DNA of 64,000 bases from Ga0077560 sp046330435 (GCA_046330435.1 JAXLST010000013.1:101850-165849); one strand, 5' to 3'; counted from the stretch's first letter, positions 16,492 through 24,996 are shown. The notes: generated by a model from the sequence alone, not told the origin. Numbers and translations: made by a program.

Positions 16492-16498
16492 CCGCCTC

Positions 16499-17350
16499 CT
16501 AGGAGCTCGCACCGGACCCGCCGGGCATCCGCCCGGCGGGTCCGCGCGTGCGGGAGATCGCGACGCGCGCGCCGGACCGCGTGATCCCCAGCGACGCCGC
16601 GGCGTCGCCCAGGTTCACCGCCACCGCCAGATGGCCGTGGCTGTCGGTGTGCACCAGCCCGGTGCCCACCGGGACGTCCCCGAACGTGCGGCCCACGACG
16701 GCGGGGAGCTCCCGGCCGCCGCAGATCACCGCGACCCGGTCGCCGGACGCGATGCGGGCGAGTTCCAGGTGCTCCGGTCCGGCGAGCAGCGCCACGTTCC
16801 CGAAGCGGTCGAGGCCGGCGGTCTCGGCGATGATGCCGCCCGGCGCGACCTCCGGCTCCGGGAGGTCCGGCCGCGTGAGCTCGGACACCGGGATGCGGTC
16901 GCCCAGGGCGTCGACGGGCTCGCCCAGCACCAGGCGCGCGGCCGCGGGGGTGAACAGGTCGCGTCCGTGGAAGGTCGCCGGGGCGTCCGCCGCGCCCACG
17001 CGGGCGGGGTCGAGGACGACCGCGCCGGTGGCGCCCAGCCGGTCGGCCGCCGCCCCCAGCAGCCCGTTGTCGGGACCCACGAGCGCCCCGCCCGCCGCGA
17101 GCCGCACGGCGACCCCCCGCCGGGACGTGCCGACGCCGGGGTCCACCACCGCCACGTGCACCGCGTCGGGCAGCAGCGGCGCCAGGCGCGCGAGCAGGAT
17201 CGCCCCCCAGCGCACGTCGCCGGGCGGCACGTCGTGGGCCAGGTCCACCCGCTCGACCCCGGGACAGCGCGCCACGACCACCGCGTGCAGGGCGCCCACG
17301 TGCTCCGAATGCGGCCCGAAGTCGGTGAGGAACGTGACCGCGGGGCGCAC
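16499..17350 (-). CDS. SAM hydroxide adenosyltransferase (DUF62) family protein
   Basis: A 283-residue member of the DUF62 family, which includes fluorinase and chlorinase and most often hydrolyses S-adenosylmethionine to adenosine and methionine. Signatures are VTFLTDFG at the N-terminus (Asp binding ribose), VAVVDPGVGTSRRG, LVGPDNGLL, TFHGRDLFTPAAARL and LDRFGNVAL. The GTG start lies 5 nt after the CobA-HemD stop, so it is translated with the tetrapyrrole operon. Because the upstream enzyme consumes SAM for methylation, a link to SAM balance is conceivable but inferred. The last dozen codons lie in a strong hairpin shared with the convergent dctP-like gene. Confidence 0.87.
   Translation of the reverse strand: MRPAVTFLTDFGPHSEHVGALHAVVVARCPGVERVDLAHDVPPGDVRWGAILLARLAPLLPDAVHVAVVDPGVGTSRRGVAVRLAAGGALVGPDNGLLGAAADRLGATGAVVLDPARVGAADAPATFHGRDLFTPAAARLVLGEPVDALGDRIPVSELTRPDLPEPEVAPGGIIAETAGLDRFGNVALLAGPEHLELARIASGDRVAVICGGRELPAVVGRTFGDVPVGTGLVHTDSHGHLAVAVNLGDAAASLGITRSGARVAISRTRGPAGRMPGGSGASS
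16514..16543. terminator. Bidirectional 13-bp hairpin terminator
   Basis: GGACCCGCCGGGC at 16514-16526 and GCCCGGCGGGTCC at 16531-16543 pair perfectly around the loop ATCC. It follows the dctP-like gene on the plus strand and lies inside the last codons of the DUF62 gene on the minus strand. Confidence 0.7.
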
Positions 17351-17355
17351 CGGGC

Positions 17356-18876
17356 TCAGCCCCCGGCCGCGTCCGCCAGCAGCGCGTCCAGCAGCCCCGG
17401 GATGGTGTGCTCGGCGGCCTCCACCTGCACGTCCAGGCCCAGCTCCCGGGCGGTGGCGCTGGTGACCGGCCCGATCGACACCACCTTGCCCCGGCCCGCG
17501 GTGGCGGCGCCGCCCGGGCCCAGCAGGTCGACGAAGCGCCGCACCGTGGAGGACGCGGTGAAGGTGAGGTAGTCGGCGTCACGGGCCCGCTCGAGCTCCT
17601 GCTCCGGCGGGGCCTCGGCGAGGGTCTCGTACAGGTGGACCTCGTCGACGTCCGCGCCCAGCGCGCGCAGCCCGTCCACCAGCTCGGCGCGGGCCTCGCG
17701 GGCGCGGGCGACGAGCACGGGGGTGCCGGTGAGGTCGCGGTCGGCGAGGGCCTCCAGGATGCCCTCCGCCACGTACCGCTCGGGGACCAGCCCGGGGATC
17801 ACGCCGTGCGCCACCAGGGCGTCGGCGGTCGCGGGGCCGATCGCCACGACCAGGGCGCCCTGGTCGATCGATCGCGCGTCCCTGCCGCGCTCCCGCAGGC
17901 GCGCGAACAGCTGCTCCACGCCGTTGACGCTGGTGAGGACCACCATGCGGTACTCGCCGATGCGGTCGGTCATGCGGTCGATGTCCACGGAGCCGGCGAT
18001 GGGCGCCACGCGGATGACCGGCAGCTCCACCACCTCCGCGCCCAGCCGGGCGAGGCTCGCGCTGAGGCCGCTGGCCTGCGCGCGGGCGCGCGTGACCACG
18101 ACCCGGCGCCCCGCGAGCGGCCGGTCGCCCAGCCACCCCACGCGGTCCGACAGGCCGGCGACGTCGCCGATCACCACGACCGCCGGGTTCCCCAGGCCGG
18201 CCTCCGCCACCGCCGCCGGCAGGGTGGCGAGGGTCGCCACGACCTGGCGCTGGCGGGGGGTGGTGCCCCACTGGACGGCCGCCGCGGGCTGGTCGGCGGG
18301 CCGGCCGGCGGCGATGAGCCGGTCGGCGATGCCCTGCAGGCGCCCCATGCCCATGAGCAGCACCAGCGTGCCCGGGACCTTGGCCAGGACCTCCCAGTTG
18401 GTCTGGTCGCCGTCCTTGGTGGGGTCCTCGTGGCCGGTCACCACCGTGAAGCTGGTGGCCACCGCCCGGTGGGTCACCGGGATGCCCGCGTACGCGGGGG
18501 CGGCGATCGAGCTGGAGATGCCGGGCACGACCTCGTACGGGACGCCGGCCTCGCGCAGGGCGATGGCCTCCTCCCCGCCGCGGCCGAACACGAACGGGTC
18601 GCCGCCCTTGAGCCGCACGACGCGCAGCCCCTCGCGGGCCAGCTCCACCAGGGTGCGGTTGGTCTCGTCCTGGGTGAGCGCCTGGCGCCCCGGGGCCTTC
18701 CCGGCGTCGATGAGCCGCGCCGCGGGGTTGATGTAGGGCATGAGCTGGGCCGTGCCCAGCCGGTCGAGCACCACGGCCTCGGCATTGCCGAGCAGCTCGC
18801 GGCCGCGCACGGTGAGCAGGCCCGGGTCGCCCGGACCCGCGCCCACCAGCGCGACGTGCCCCACGGCTGCGCTCAT
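17356..18876 (-). CDS. cobA-hemD: Uroporphyrinogen-III C-methyltransferase/uroporphyrinogen-III synthase fusion
   Basis: A 506-residue bifunctional enzyme. The CobA half (about 1-245) methylates uroporphyrinogen III to precorrin-2 and shows VALVGAGPGDPGLLTVRG, VVRLKGGDPFVFGRGGEEA and VVPGISSSIAAPAYAGIPVT. The HemD half (about 258-500) closes hydroxymethylbilane to uroporphyrinogen III and shows VVVTRARAQASGLSASL, VVLTSVNGVEQLF and YLTFTASSTVRRFVDLLG. This fusion is usual in actinobacteria and some firmicutes. ATG 18876 overlaps the hemC stop as ATGA. It provides the branch point toward heme and, with the siroheme-type enzyme at the start of the operon, toward siroheme or cobalamin. Confidence 0.95.
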   Translation of the reverse strand: MSAAVGHVALVGAGPGDPGLLTVRGRELLGNAEAVVLDRLGTAQLMPYINPAARLIDAGKAPGRQALTQDETNRTLVELAREGLRVVRLKGGDPFVFGRGGEEAIALREAGVPYEVVPGISSSIAAPAYAGIPVTHRAVATSFTVVTGHEDPTKDGDQTNWEVLAKVPGTLVLLMGMGRLQGIADRLIAAGRPADQPAAAVQWGTTPRQRQVVATLATLPAAVAEAGLGNPAVVVIGDVAGLSDRVGWLGDRPLAGRRVVVTRARAQASGLSASLARLGAEVVELPVIRVAPIAGSVDIDRMTDRIGEYRMVVLTSVNGVEQLFARLRERGRDARSIDQGALVVAIGPATADALVAHGVIPGLVPERYVAEGILEALADRDLTGTPVLVARAREARAELVDGLRALGADVDEVHLYETLAEAPPEQELERARDADYLTFTASSTVRRFVDLLGPGGAATAGRGKVVSIGPVTSATARELGLDVQVEAAEHTIPGLLDALLADAAGG

Positions 18877-19754
18877 GCGGCGCCCAGCTCGGCCGCCGCC
18901 CGCGCAGCGAGCGCCAGGGGGTCGCCGCCGGGTCCCACCACGACGGCCCGCCGGCCGCCCGCACCCGACGCGTCGTCGGCCCGGAAGGCCGTCATCCGCA
19001 GCCGCAGGCCGCCGTCCGCCGGGTCGCACAGAGCGCCGGCCGGGGTCATGCACCCGCCGCCCAGCGCCGCCAGCAGCGCCCGCTCGGCCTGGAGCGCCTC
19101 CACGGCACCCGGCTCGTCGAGCACCGCCACCGCGGCCGCCGTCTCGGCGTCGTCCACCCGCCCCTCGATCGCCAGCAGCCCCTGCCCCGGCGCCGGGGTG
19201 GAGAGCTCCGGGTCGAGCGGCGCGACGTCCGGGCGGGACACGCCCAGCCGGGCGAGCCCGGCGGCGGCCAGCACCAGCGCGTCGACCTCCCCGCGGTCCA
19301 GCTTGCCCAGGCGCGTGTCGACGTTGCCGCGGATCGGCACCACCTCGAGGTCGGGCCGGGCCAGCAGCAGCTGTGCGGACCGGCGGGGGCTGCCGGTGCC
19401 CACGCGCGCGCCGGCGGGCAGGGCGTCCAGCGACGGCGCGCCCACCAGCACGTCGCGGGGGTCCTCCCGGCGCGGCACGGCCAGCACGGCCAGGCCCGGC
19501 GGCAGCTCGGTGGGGAGGTCCTTCGCGGAGTGCACGGCCAGGTGGGCGCGCCCGTCCAGCAGGGCCTCCTCCAGCTCCTTCACGAACATCCCGCGGTCGG
19601 CGGCCTCCGCACGGCCCTCCGCGCTCCAGCGGTCACCGGTGGTGACGAGCTCCAGCAGCTCAGGCTCGTGGCCGTGCTCCGCCAGCGCCGCCGCGATCAT
19701 GCGGCTCTGGGCCAGCGCGAGGGGCGAGCGCCGGGTGGCGAGGACGAGGCGGAC
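18873..19754 (-). CDS. hemC: Hydroxymethylbilane synthase with no standard start codon
   Basis: HemC polymerises four porphobilinogens into hydroxymethylbilane. The essential N-terminus RLVLATRRSPLALAQSRMIA, with the Arg and Ser that bind cofactor and substrate, is encoded from about 19754. Also present are HSAKDLPTELPPGLAV, GARVGTGSPRRSAQLL, VVPIRGNVDTRLGKL and the cofactor cysteine loop GGGCMTPAG near the C-terminus. However, no ATG, GTG or TTG precedes this motif in frame. The first standard start is ATG 19700, which would delete the motif. The coordinates given begin at GTC 19754, preceded by GGGCAGGG, as the best biological guess. A base-calling error or a rare start codon is possible. 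HemC starts 11 nt after the hemA stop. Confidence 0.9.
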   Translation of the reverse strand, partial: VRLVLATRRSPLALAQSRMIAAALAEHGHEPELLELVTTGDRWSAEGRAEAADRGMFVKELEEALLDGRAHLAVHSAKDLPTELPPGLAVLAVPRREDPRDVLVGAPSLDALPAGARVGTGSPRRSAQLLLARPDLEVVPIRGNVDTRLGKLDRGEVDALVLAAAGLARLGVSRPDVAPLDPELSTPAPGQGLLAIEGRVDDAETAAAVAVLDEPGAVEALQAERALLAALGGGCMTPAGALCDPADGGLRLRMTAFRADDASGAGGRRAVVVGPGGDPLALAARAAAELGAA

Positions 19755-19765
19755 GGGACCCTGCC

Positions 19766-21058
19766 CTAGTTGGCGGCGTGGCCGGACTCGGCCGGGGCCT
19801 CGAGGCCGAACAGGTGCCGCAGGCTCTCGATGTGCCGCATGCCGTCCGCCTGGCCCAGGGCCGCGCGGGCGCGCACCGTGGGCTCGTGCAGGAGCTTGTT
19901 CACCAGCGCCCGGGTGAGGGCCTCCACGCGTTCCCGGTCGGCGTCGGACATGGAGTCCCAGCTGCCGGAGAGGCGCCGCACCTCGTCGCTGCGGATCTTC
20001 TCGGCCCAGTCGCGCAGGTCGCGGATGGCCGGGGCGGCGGCCAGCCCGGCGCGCCAGTCGCAGAACCCGGCGACGGCCTCCACCACCAGGTGCTCGCCCA
20101 TGAGGGCCTCCTGGCGGCGGCCGTTGAGGTTCGCCTCGACCACGCGCTCGAGGTCGTCGATGTCGTGCAGCTCGACGCCCGGGATGCGGGCGACGTCGGC
20201 GTCCACGTCCCGCGGCACCGAGATGTCCACGATCATCACGTGCCGGCCGCCCTGGTCACCCAGGGCCCCCTCCAGCACCGAGCGGTCGAGGATCGTGTGC
20301 GGGGCGTCGGTGGAGCTGATGACGATGTCCGCGAGCTTGAGCTCGTCGGCGAGCCGGTCGAAGCCGAAGCCCTCCCCGCCGAAGTTCGACGCCAGCATCC
20401 GGGCGGTGCTGACGGTGCGGTTCACCACGCGCACCTCGCCGACGCCCTGGTCCACGAGGCTGGTGAGCACGGCCTCCGCCATCTGGCCGGCGCCGATCAC
20501 CAGGACCCGCCGCTGCGGCAGGTCGGTGAACGCGCGGGTGGCGATGCCCACGGCCACCGCCGGCACCGACGACGGGCCGCGGCTGATGTGGGTGTTCGTG
20601 CGGACCCGCTTGCCGACCTCGATCGCCTGGCGGAACAGCTGGTTCATGACGGGGCCGGCGGCCCCCTCCTCCATCGCCAGCTCCCAGGCGGACAGCACCT
20701 GCCCCTGGATCTCGCTCTCGCCGAGGACCATCGAGTCGAGGCTGGAGGCCACGCGGAACAGCTGGGTGGCGGCCCGGTCGTCGCGCTCCTGGTACCGGGC
20801 GCAGTCCAGCTCGCTGCGGCTGATCGTGGTGCGCTCCACCAGCGCCTCCACCAGCGCCTCCTCGGCCGCCGCCAGGTCCTTGGTGGCGGCGTAGACCTCG
20901 GTGCGGTTGCACGTGGACAGCGCGACCGCCTCCACGATCTCCTCGTGCTCGATGAGGCCGCGCAGCAGGGCGCGGGTGGCGCGGTCCGACAGCGCGGCCT
21001 TCTCGCGCATCTCGACGGGCGCGGTCTTGTGCGACAGGCCGACCACCAGCACGTGCAT
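19766..21058 (-). CDS. hemA: Glutamyl-tRNA reductase
   Basis: HemA reduces glutamyl-tRNA to glutamate-1-semialdehyde, the first committed step of the C5 tetrapyrrole pathway. The 430 residues show GLSHKTAPVEMREK at the N-terminus, the catalytic cysteine in VALSTCNRTEVYA near residue 50, QLFRVASSLDSMVLGESEIQ, the NADPH-binding VLVIGAGQMAEAVL near 180 and a C-terminal dimerisation helix. The ATG at 21058 overlaps the preceding gene's stop by one base (TGATG), so translation is coupled. In actinobacteria HemA is commonly feedback-regulated by heme; no regulatory site is visible here. Confidence 0.96.
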   Translation of the reverse strand: MHVLVVGLSHKTAPVEMREKAALSDRATRALLRGLIEHEEIVEAVALSTCNRTEVYAATKDLAAAEEALVEALVERTTISRSELDCARYQERDDRAATQLFRVASSLDSMVLGESEIQGQVLSAWELAMEEGAAGPVMNQLFRQAIEVGKRVRTNTHISRGPSSVPAVAVGIATRAFTDLPQRRVLVIGAGQMAEAVLTSLVDQGVGEVRVVNRTVSTARMLASNFGGEGFGFDRLADELKLADIVISSTDAPHTILDRSVLEGALGDQGGRHVMIVDISVPRDVDADVARIPGVELHDIDDLERVVEANLNGRRQEALMGEHLVVEAVAGFCDWRAGLAAAPAIRDLRDWAEKIRSDEVRRLSGSWDSMSDADRERVEALTRALVNKLLHEPTVRARAALGQADGMRHIESLRHLFGLEAPAESGHAAN

Positions 21059-21699
21059 CAGGCGCCCTCCCCCGCGGCGGCGGCGACCAGCGCGCGCGCG
21101 GCGTCGCGGTCGCCCGCGGCGAGGAGGTCCAGCAGGTCCCCCTCGAGCAGGTCGCGCACGGCGGCGGAACGGGCGGCGGTGTCGGGATACCGGCGCTTCA
21201 TCGCTGGCCTGAACTCTGACAGCAGCTCCAGCAGATCGCCCCATTCCGGTCCGAAGACGCCCTCGAGGCGGCGGCGCACGGCGGCCGCCACGACCGGTGA
21301 TGCCCCGCCGGTGGTCACCGCGAACGTGAGGTCCCCGCGGCGCACCAGCGCCGGCACCTGGAAGTCGCAGGCCGACGGGTCGTCGGCGACGTTGCACAGG
21401 GCGCCCGCCGCGCGCGCGTCGTCGCGGACGGCGAGGTTCACCGCGCGGTCGTCCGTCGCGGCCACCACCAGCGTGCACCCGGTCACGTCGTGCGCCTCAT
21501 ACCTGCGCTGTCGGTAGTCGTGGATCGCGTTCTGAGCGAGCATGTCCTCGAGGCCCGGCGTGAGGTCGGGGGCCACAAGGCGCACATGCGCGCCGTGCTC
21601 GGCGAGCGTCCGGGCTCTGCCCTCGGCGATCGGTCCACCGCCGACGACACAGCACGTGCGTCCCCCGACGTCCACGTAGATGGGGTAGAGCCTGCTCAA
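21058..21699 (-). CDS. Precorrin-2 dehydrogenase/sirohydrochlorin ferrochelatase (Met8/CysG N-terminal type)
   Basis: A 213-residue stand-alone homologue of the N-terminal part of CysG. It oxidises precorrin-2 to sirohydrochlorin with NAD and may insert iron to form siroheme. The Rossmann motif CCVVGGGPIAEGRARTL sits near residue 18 and the family segment FAVTTGGASPVVAAAVRRRL near 130. It begins the tetrapyrrole operon (this gene, hemA, hemC, cobA-hemD, DUF62 gene). The only start at the right place is TTG 21699, giving MSRLYPIYVDVGGR, typical for the family. A TACCCT at 21742-21747 (minus strand) may be its promoter, leaving a leader of roughly 35 nt. Confidence 0.88.
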   Translation of the reverse strand: MSRLYPIYVDVGGRTCCVVGGGPIAEGRARTLAEHGAHVRLVAPDLTPGLEDMLAQNAIHDYRQRRYEAHDVTGCTLVVAATDDRAVNLAVRDDARAAGALCNVADDPSACDFQVPALVRRGDLTFAVTTGGASPVVAAAVRRRLEGVFGPEWGDLLELLSEFRPAMKRRYPDTAARSAAVRDLLEGDLLDLLAAGDRDAARALVAAAAGEGA

Positions 21700-21781
21700 C
21701 CGCGCACCCCGCGAACCGGCCCGGCGACCGCCGGTAGGTGCAGGGTAGTGGCGGGGGCGTCGTCCCCACCAGGGGCGGAAT

Positions 21782-21818
21782 GCCCCGGCGGGTGGACGAA
21801 GGTCATTCCCCGCCGGGC
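21782..21818 (-). terminator. Possible terminator at the end of the ccm operon
   Basis: Arms at 21782-21792 and 21809-21818 pair over 10 bp with one bulge. One arm lies in the last codons of ccmD and the other just past its stop. Confidence 0.35.
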
Positions 21819-22000
21819 TCCACGGGAGCCGCCGCGGGTGCCGAACCGGCGTCCCCCTCGCGCTCGGCGACCAGGCGGGACAGCAGCTCGGCCTCGCGGG
21901 CGAGCTTCGCGGTCTTCATGCCGTTCACCACGACGTACAGCATGAGGACCACCCAGATCACCGCGTACGCGGCCACCACGTACTGGTCGCCGCCGCTCAT
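21803..22000 (-). CDS. ccmD: CcmD-like small membrane protein
   Basis: A 65-residue protein with a single membrane helix (about 7-26, VVAAYAVIWVVLMLYVVV), then a charged cytoplasmic helix AKLAREAELLSRLVAER and a short tail. CcmD stabilises the CcmABC heme exporter and helps release holo-CcmE. The assignment rests on size, topology and its place directly after ccmC, whose stop it overlaps as ATGA. Sequence conservation in this family is low, so the name is contextual. No ccmE, ccmF or ccmH lies in the window; they must be elsewhere if a full system I is present. Confidence 0.7.
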   Translation of the reverse strand: MSGGDQYVVAAYAVIWVVLMLYVVVNGMKTAKLAREAELLSRLVAEREGDAGSAPAAAPVEPGGE

Positions 22001-22728
22001 GCGCCCGCCATCAGCGCCTCGAGGCGCGTCTTGAGGTCGCGCATCGCGCGGTCCGCGCGGCGCTGCAGGAGCTCGAGCTGCAGCAGCGTGAGGAACACGC
22101 CGTGCATCGCCACGAGGCTCACCACGAACCAGATGAGCATGCTGCCCGGCATGTCCGCGCCGCCCCGGGTGAACACCACCGGGTGCACGAACGACTGGGC
22201 CACGCGCACCGAGTAGAACGACAGCGGCACGCCGGCGAACGCGAACACCGCGTACACCGCCGAGTACCGGGCGCGGCGGTTGTCCTCGGCGGATGAGCGC
22301 AGCACGAAGTACGCGGCGTACAGGAGGATCACGACCAGGTAGGTCACCAGGCGCGGGTCGTCCCACACCCACCAGGTGCCCCACGAGGCCTTCGCCCAGA
22401 CGGACCCGGTCACGACGGTGAGGATGCTGAACAGCAGCCCGAGCCCCACCGAGACGACGCCCACCTCGTCCCACTTCTCGCCCCCGCGGCGCAGGTACAT
22501 GATCCCCGCGACGCAGGCCACGCCGAACGCCACCAGCGACACCAGGGCGATCGGGACGTGGAAGTAGAAGATGCGCTGGATGACGCCCTGGTCGGCGTCC
22601 TCGGGAGCGACCAGGAACAGCCCGATCACGGCCAGGCCGGTGAGCAGCGCGGTGAGGGTGCCGAGGACGACGAGCCGCCGGCGCGACGCGTCAATCGTCG
22701 AGGATGTGGTCGAAGGTGGCGAAGGCAA
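21997..22728 (-). CDS. ccmC: Heme exporter subunit CcmC
   Basis: CcmC handles heme on the outer face of the membrane during cytochrome c maturation and loads it onto CcmE. The 243 residues have six predicted helices and the diagnostic tryptophan-rich loop WGTWWVWDDPRLVTYL near residue 117. The histidines flanking that loop, in FYFHVPIAL near 55 and QSFVHPVVF near 180, are the usual axial ligands. The start is probably TTG 22728, inside the end of ccmB, giving a 38-nt overlap; no other in-frame start is better placed. It continues the ccmA-ccmB-ccmC-ccmD order. Confidence 0.92.
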   Translation of the reverse strand: MPSPPSTTSSTIDASRRRLVVLGTLTALLTGLAVIGLFLVAPEDADQGVIQRIFYFHVPIALVSLVAFGVACVAGIMYLRRGGEKWDEVGVVSVGLGLLFSILTVVTGSVWAKASWGTWWVWDDPRLVTYLVVILLYAAYFVLRSSAEDNRRARYSAVYAVFAFAGVPLSFYSVRVAQSFVHPVVFTRGGADMPGSMLIWFVVSLVAMHGVFLTLLQLELLQRRADRAMRDLKTRLEALMAGA

Positions 22729-23380
22729 CGAGTCCGAACACTACCGCGTAGACGGCGAGGAAGACGCAGTAGCGCCAGTACTCGTCCAGCGCGTCCGCGG
22801 GTCCCAGAACGGCGTGGGTGGCGCCCGCCGCGGCGATCACCACCGGGATCAAGGATGGCAGGAGCAGCACCGGCAGGAGCAGCTCGCGGGCCCGGGAGAA
22901 CACGCTCATCGAGGCCAGCAGCGCGCCCACCAGGGCGATCGCGAGGTCCGCGAGCAGGCACACCACCACGGTGAGCCCGAGGTCCGTGAACGTGGCGTCG
23001 CGGACGAAGAACACCGTGGCAAGGGGCACGACCACCACCTGCACCGCGAGCAGGTACAGCACCAGCGCGATCGCGCGGGCGGACATCAGCACCAGCCGCG
23101 GGACCGGGGCGGCGAGCAGGGCGTCCAGCACCCGCTGCTCCCGCTCGGCCACCCACGTGCGGCCCACCCCGAGCACCGCGGTGAGCGCGAGGGTCGCCCA
23201 GATGATGCCGCCGGCGAACGGCGTGGCGTCGTCGGTGCGCGTGCCGATCGCGAACTGGAAGATGAGCATCCCCACCAGGGCGAACAGGCCCATCGCGACC
23301 GCCGTCTCACGGGTGCGCAGCTCCAGGCGCAGGTCCTTGGCGAGCAGGGCCCGCAGCTGGCGCGAGACGGTGGGGTTCAC
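22691..23380 (-). CDS. ccmB: Heme exporter subunit CcmB
   Basis: CcmB is the permease subunit of the CcmABC transporter used for cytochrome c maturation. The 229-residue protein begins with a cytoplasmic AKDLRLELRTRE segment that resembles the start of other CcmB proteins and has six predicted helices. FAGGIIWATLALTAVLGVGR and VAEREQRVLDALLAAPV are typical. GTG 23380 overlaps the ccmA stop as GTGA. The function follows from gene order and similarity together. Confidence 0.9.
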   Translation of the reverse strand: MNPTVSRQLRALLAKDLRLELRTRETAVAMGLFALVGMLIFQFAIGTRTDDATPFAGGIIWATLALTAVLGVGRTWVAEREQRVLDALLAAPVPRLVLMSARAIALVLYLLAVQVVVVPLATVFFVRDATFTDLGLTVVVCLLADLAIALVGALLASMSVFSRARELLLPVLLLPSLIPVVIAAAGATHAVLGPADALDEYWRYCVFLAVYAVVFGLVAFATFDHILDD

Positions 23381-24069
23381 GACGTGCGCTCCCGGTACCG
23401 CTCCGCGAACTCCGCCACGCCCAGGCCGGCGGTCTCCACGCGGTCGACCGTCCGCCCGGCGCGCATCACCAGCACCTCGTCGGCGAGCTCCACGGCGCGG
23501 TTCAGCTCGTGGGTCACCATCACCGCGCCGCGCCCGCCCGTCGAGAAGCCGGCCAGGAGGTCGTCCAGCAGCCGCGCGCCCTGGGCGTCCAGGCCGGTGT
23601 ACGGCTCGTCGAGCACCAGGAGCGTGGGCTCGTGGAGGGTGAGCCGCGCGATGCCCATGCGCTGGGCCATCCCCCGGCTGAAGGTGCGCACCGGGTCGTG
23701 GGCGCGGGGCAGCAGCCCCACCCGGGACAGGGCGTCCGGGATGCGTTCCCGCAGGCCCGGAACCCCGTAGAGGTCGCCGAACAGCTCGAGGTTCTGCCAG
23801 GCGGTGAGGTCCAGGTACACCAGCGGGTCGTGGCCCAGGTACCCCAGGTGCGGGCGGGCCCGCTGGGCGCGGTCCCCGATGTCGTGGCCCACCAGCTCGA
23901 TGGTCCCCGCGTCGGGCCGCAGGAGCGTGGCGAGCATCCGCAGGAGGGTGCTCTTGCCGGCGCCGTTGGGACCCACCACCGACAGGCGGCGGCCCGGCGC
24001 CAGGTCGAGGTCCACGCCGTCCACGGCGCGGCGCCCGCCGAACGCGCGCACCAGGCCCCGCGCGCGCAC
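23377..24069 (-). CDS. ccmA: Heme exporter ATP-binding protein CcmA
   Basis: The ABC ATPase of the cytochrome c maturation system, 230 residues. Walker A is VVGPNGAGKSTLLRMLATLL near residue 38, the signature FSRGMAQRMGIARL stands where LSGGQ is expected, Walker B is LLVLDEPYTGLD, and the switch His lies in MVTHELNRA. ATP hydrolysis is thought to drive release of holo-CcmE. No in-frame ATG exists; GTG 24069 is the first start after the ubiA stop, 30 nt beyond it, and gives the proper N-terminus VRARGLVRAFGGRRAV. CTG 24072 is an alternative. Confidence 0.9.
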   Translation of the reverse strand: MRARGLVRAFGGRRAVDGVDLDLAPGRRLSVVGPNGAGKSTLLRMLATLLRPDAGTIELVGHDIGDRAQRARPHLGYLGHDPLVYLDLTAWQNLELFGDLYGVPGLRERIPDALSRVGLLPRAHDPVRTFSRGMAQRMGIARLTLHEPTLLVLDEPYTGLDAQGARLLDDLLAGFSTGGRGAVMVTHELNRAVELADEVLVMRAGRTVDRVETAGLGVAEFAERYRERTS

Positions 24070-24098
24070 CAGTGCGGTGCCCGGTTCCGCGGCGGCGG

Positions 24099-24989
24099 CT
24101 ACGGGAGGGTCACCTCGAGGACCACGAACGCGATGAAGAGCAGGGCCAGGATGCCGTTGGCGCGGCCGAACGCGGCCTGGATGCGGCCCTGGTCGGCGGG
24201 GTCGACGTGCAGGTTCTCGAACAGCAGCACCGCCGCGCAGGCCGCGACGCCGGCGAAGTACACCCACGAGGTGCCGGCGGCCACGCCGGCGGCGGCGAGC
24301 AGGACCACGGATGCAGTGTGGAGGCCGCGCGTGATCCACAGCGACCGCGCGGGGCCGAACCGCGCGGGCACCGAATTGACCCCGTGGGCGCGGTCGAACT
24401 CGACGTCCAGCAGCGCGTAGATGACGTCGAAGCCGCCGATCCAGGTGGCGACGGCCAGGCCCAGCAGGACGGGCGCCAGGTCGAAGGACCCGGTCACCGC
24501 GATCCACCCGCCCACCGGGGCCAGGCCGATCACCAGGCCCAGGAACAGGTGGCACGCCCACGTGAAGCGCTTGGTGTACGGGTAGAGCCAGAAGCCGGCG
24601 ACCGGGATGGGCCACAGGTACCAGGTGATCTCCGGCAGGCGGCTCACCGCGACCAGCAGCGCGGCGAGGCTCGCGGCGCTGAACCACAGCACCTGCGTTG
24701 TGGTGAGCCGCCCGCTGGGCAGCTCGCGGCCGGCGGTGCGGGGGTTCGCCGCGTCGATGCGGGCGTCCACCAGGCGGTTCAGGGCCATCGCCAGCGACCG
24801 CGCGCCGACCATCGCCAGCAGGATCCACCCGATCGTCGCGGCCGGCGGCCACTCGAGCTCCGCCAGCAGCGCCCCGGCCAGGGCGAACGGCAGGGCGAAC
24901 ACCGTGTGCTTGAAGCGCACCAGCCCCAGCAGGGCCGGCACGATCGCGAGCCCGGTGGCCGGGCGGGCGGCGCGGGAGGACGTCGACAC
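24099..24989 (-). CDS. UbiA-family polyprenyltransferase (menaquinone-type)
   Basis: A 296-residue membrane enzyme that joins a polyprenyl chain to an aromatic acid. The two Asp-rich motifs are NRLVDARIDAANPRTAGREL near residue 70 and YALLDVEFDRAHGVNSVPAR near 195, within nine predicted helices. The pattern fits the MqnP/UbiA group, likely the prenylation step of futalosine-pathway menaquinone or of a related quinone, in keeping with the respiratory block around it. GTG 24989 is supported by a TACCAT -10 element ending 7 nt upstream, so a second promoter probably drives ubiA-ccmABCD. Heme O synthase is the separate ctaB gene. Confidence 0.87.
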   Translation of the reverse strand: MSTSSRAARPATGLAIVPALLGLVRFKHTVFALPFALAGALLAELEWPPAATIGWILLAMVGARSLAMALNRLVDARIDAANPRTAGRELPSGRLTTTQVLWFSAASLAALLVAVSRLPEITWYLWPIPVAGFWLYPYTKRFTWACHLFLGLVIGLAPVGGWIAVTGSFDLAPVLLGLAVATWIGGFDVIYALLDVEFDRAHGVNSVPARFGPARSLWITRGLHTASVVLLAAAGVAAGTSWVYFAGVAACAAVLLFENLHVDPADQGRIQAAFGRANGILALLFIAFVVLEVTLP

Positions 24990-24996
24990 GTCCGGG

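Noticed and set aside
19766..19775. Programmed -1 frameshift making a HemA-HemC fusion
   Set aside because: The frames fit, but no slippery heptamer or downstream pseudoknot is visible. It stays only as a minor alternative for the hemC start.
22726..22728. ATT codon near the ccmB stop as the ccmC start
   Set aside because: ATTGA overlaps the ccmB stop neatly, but ATT starts are rare and TTG 22728 is available in frame.
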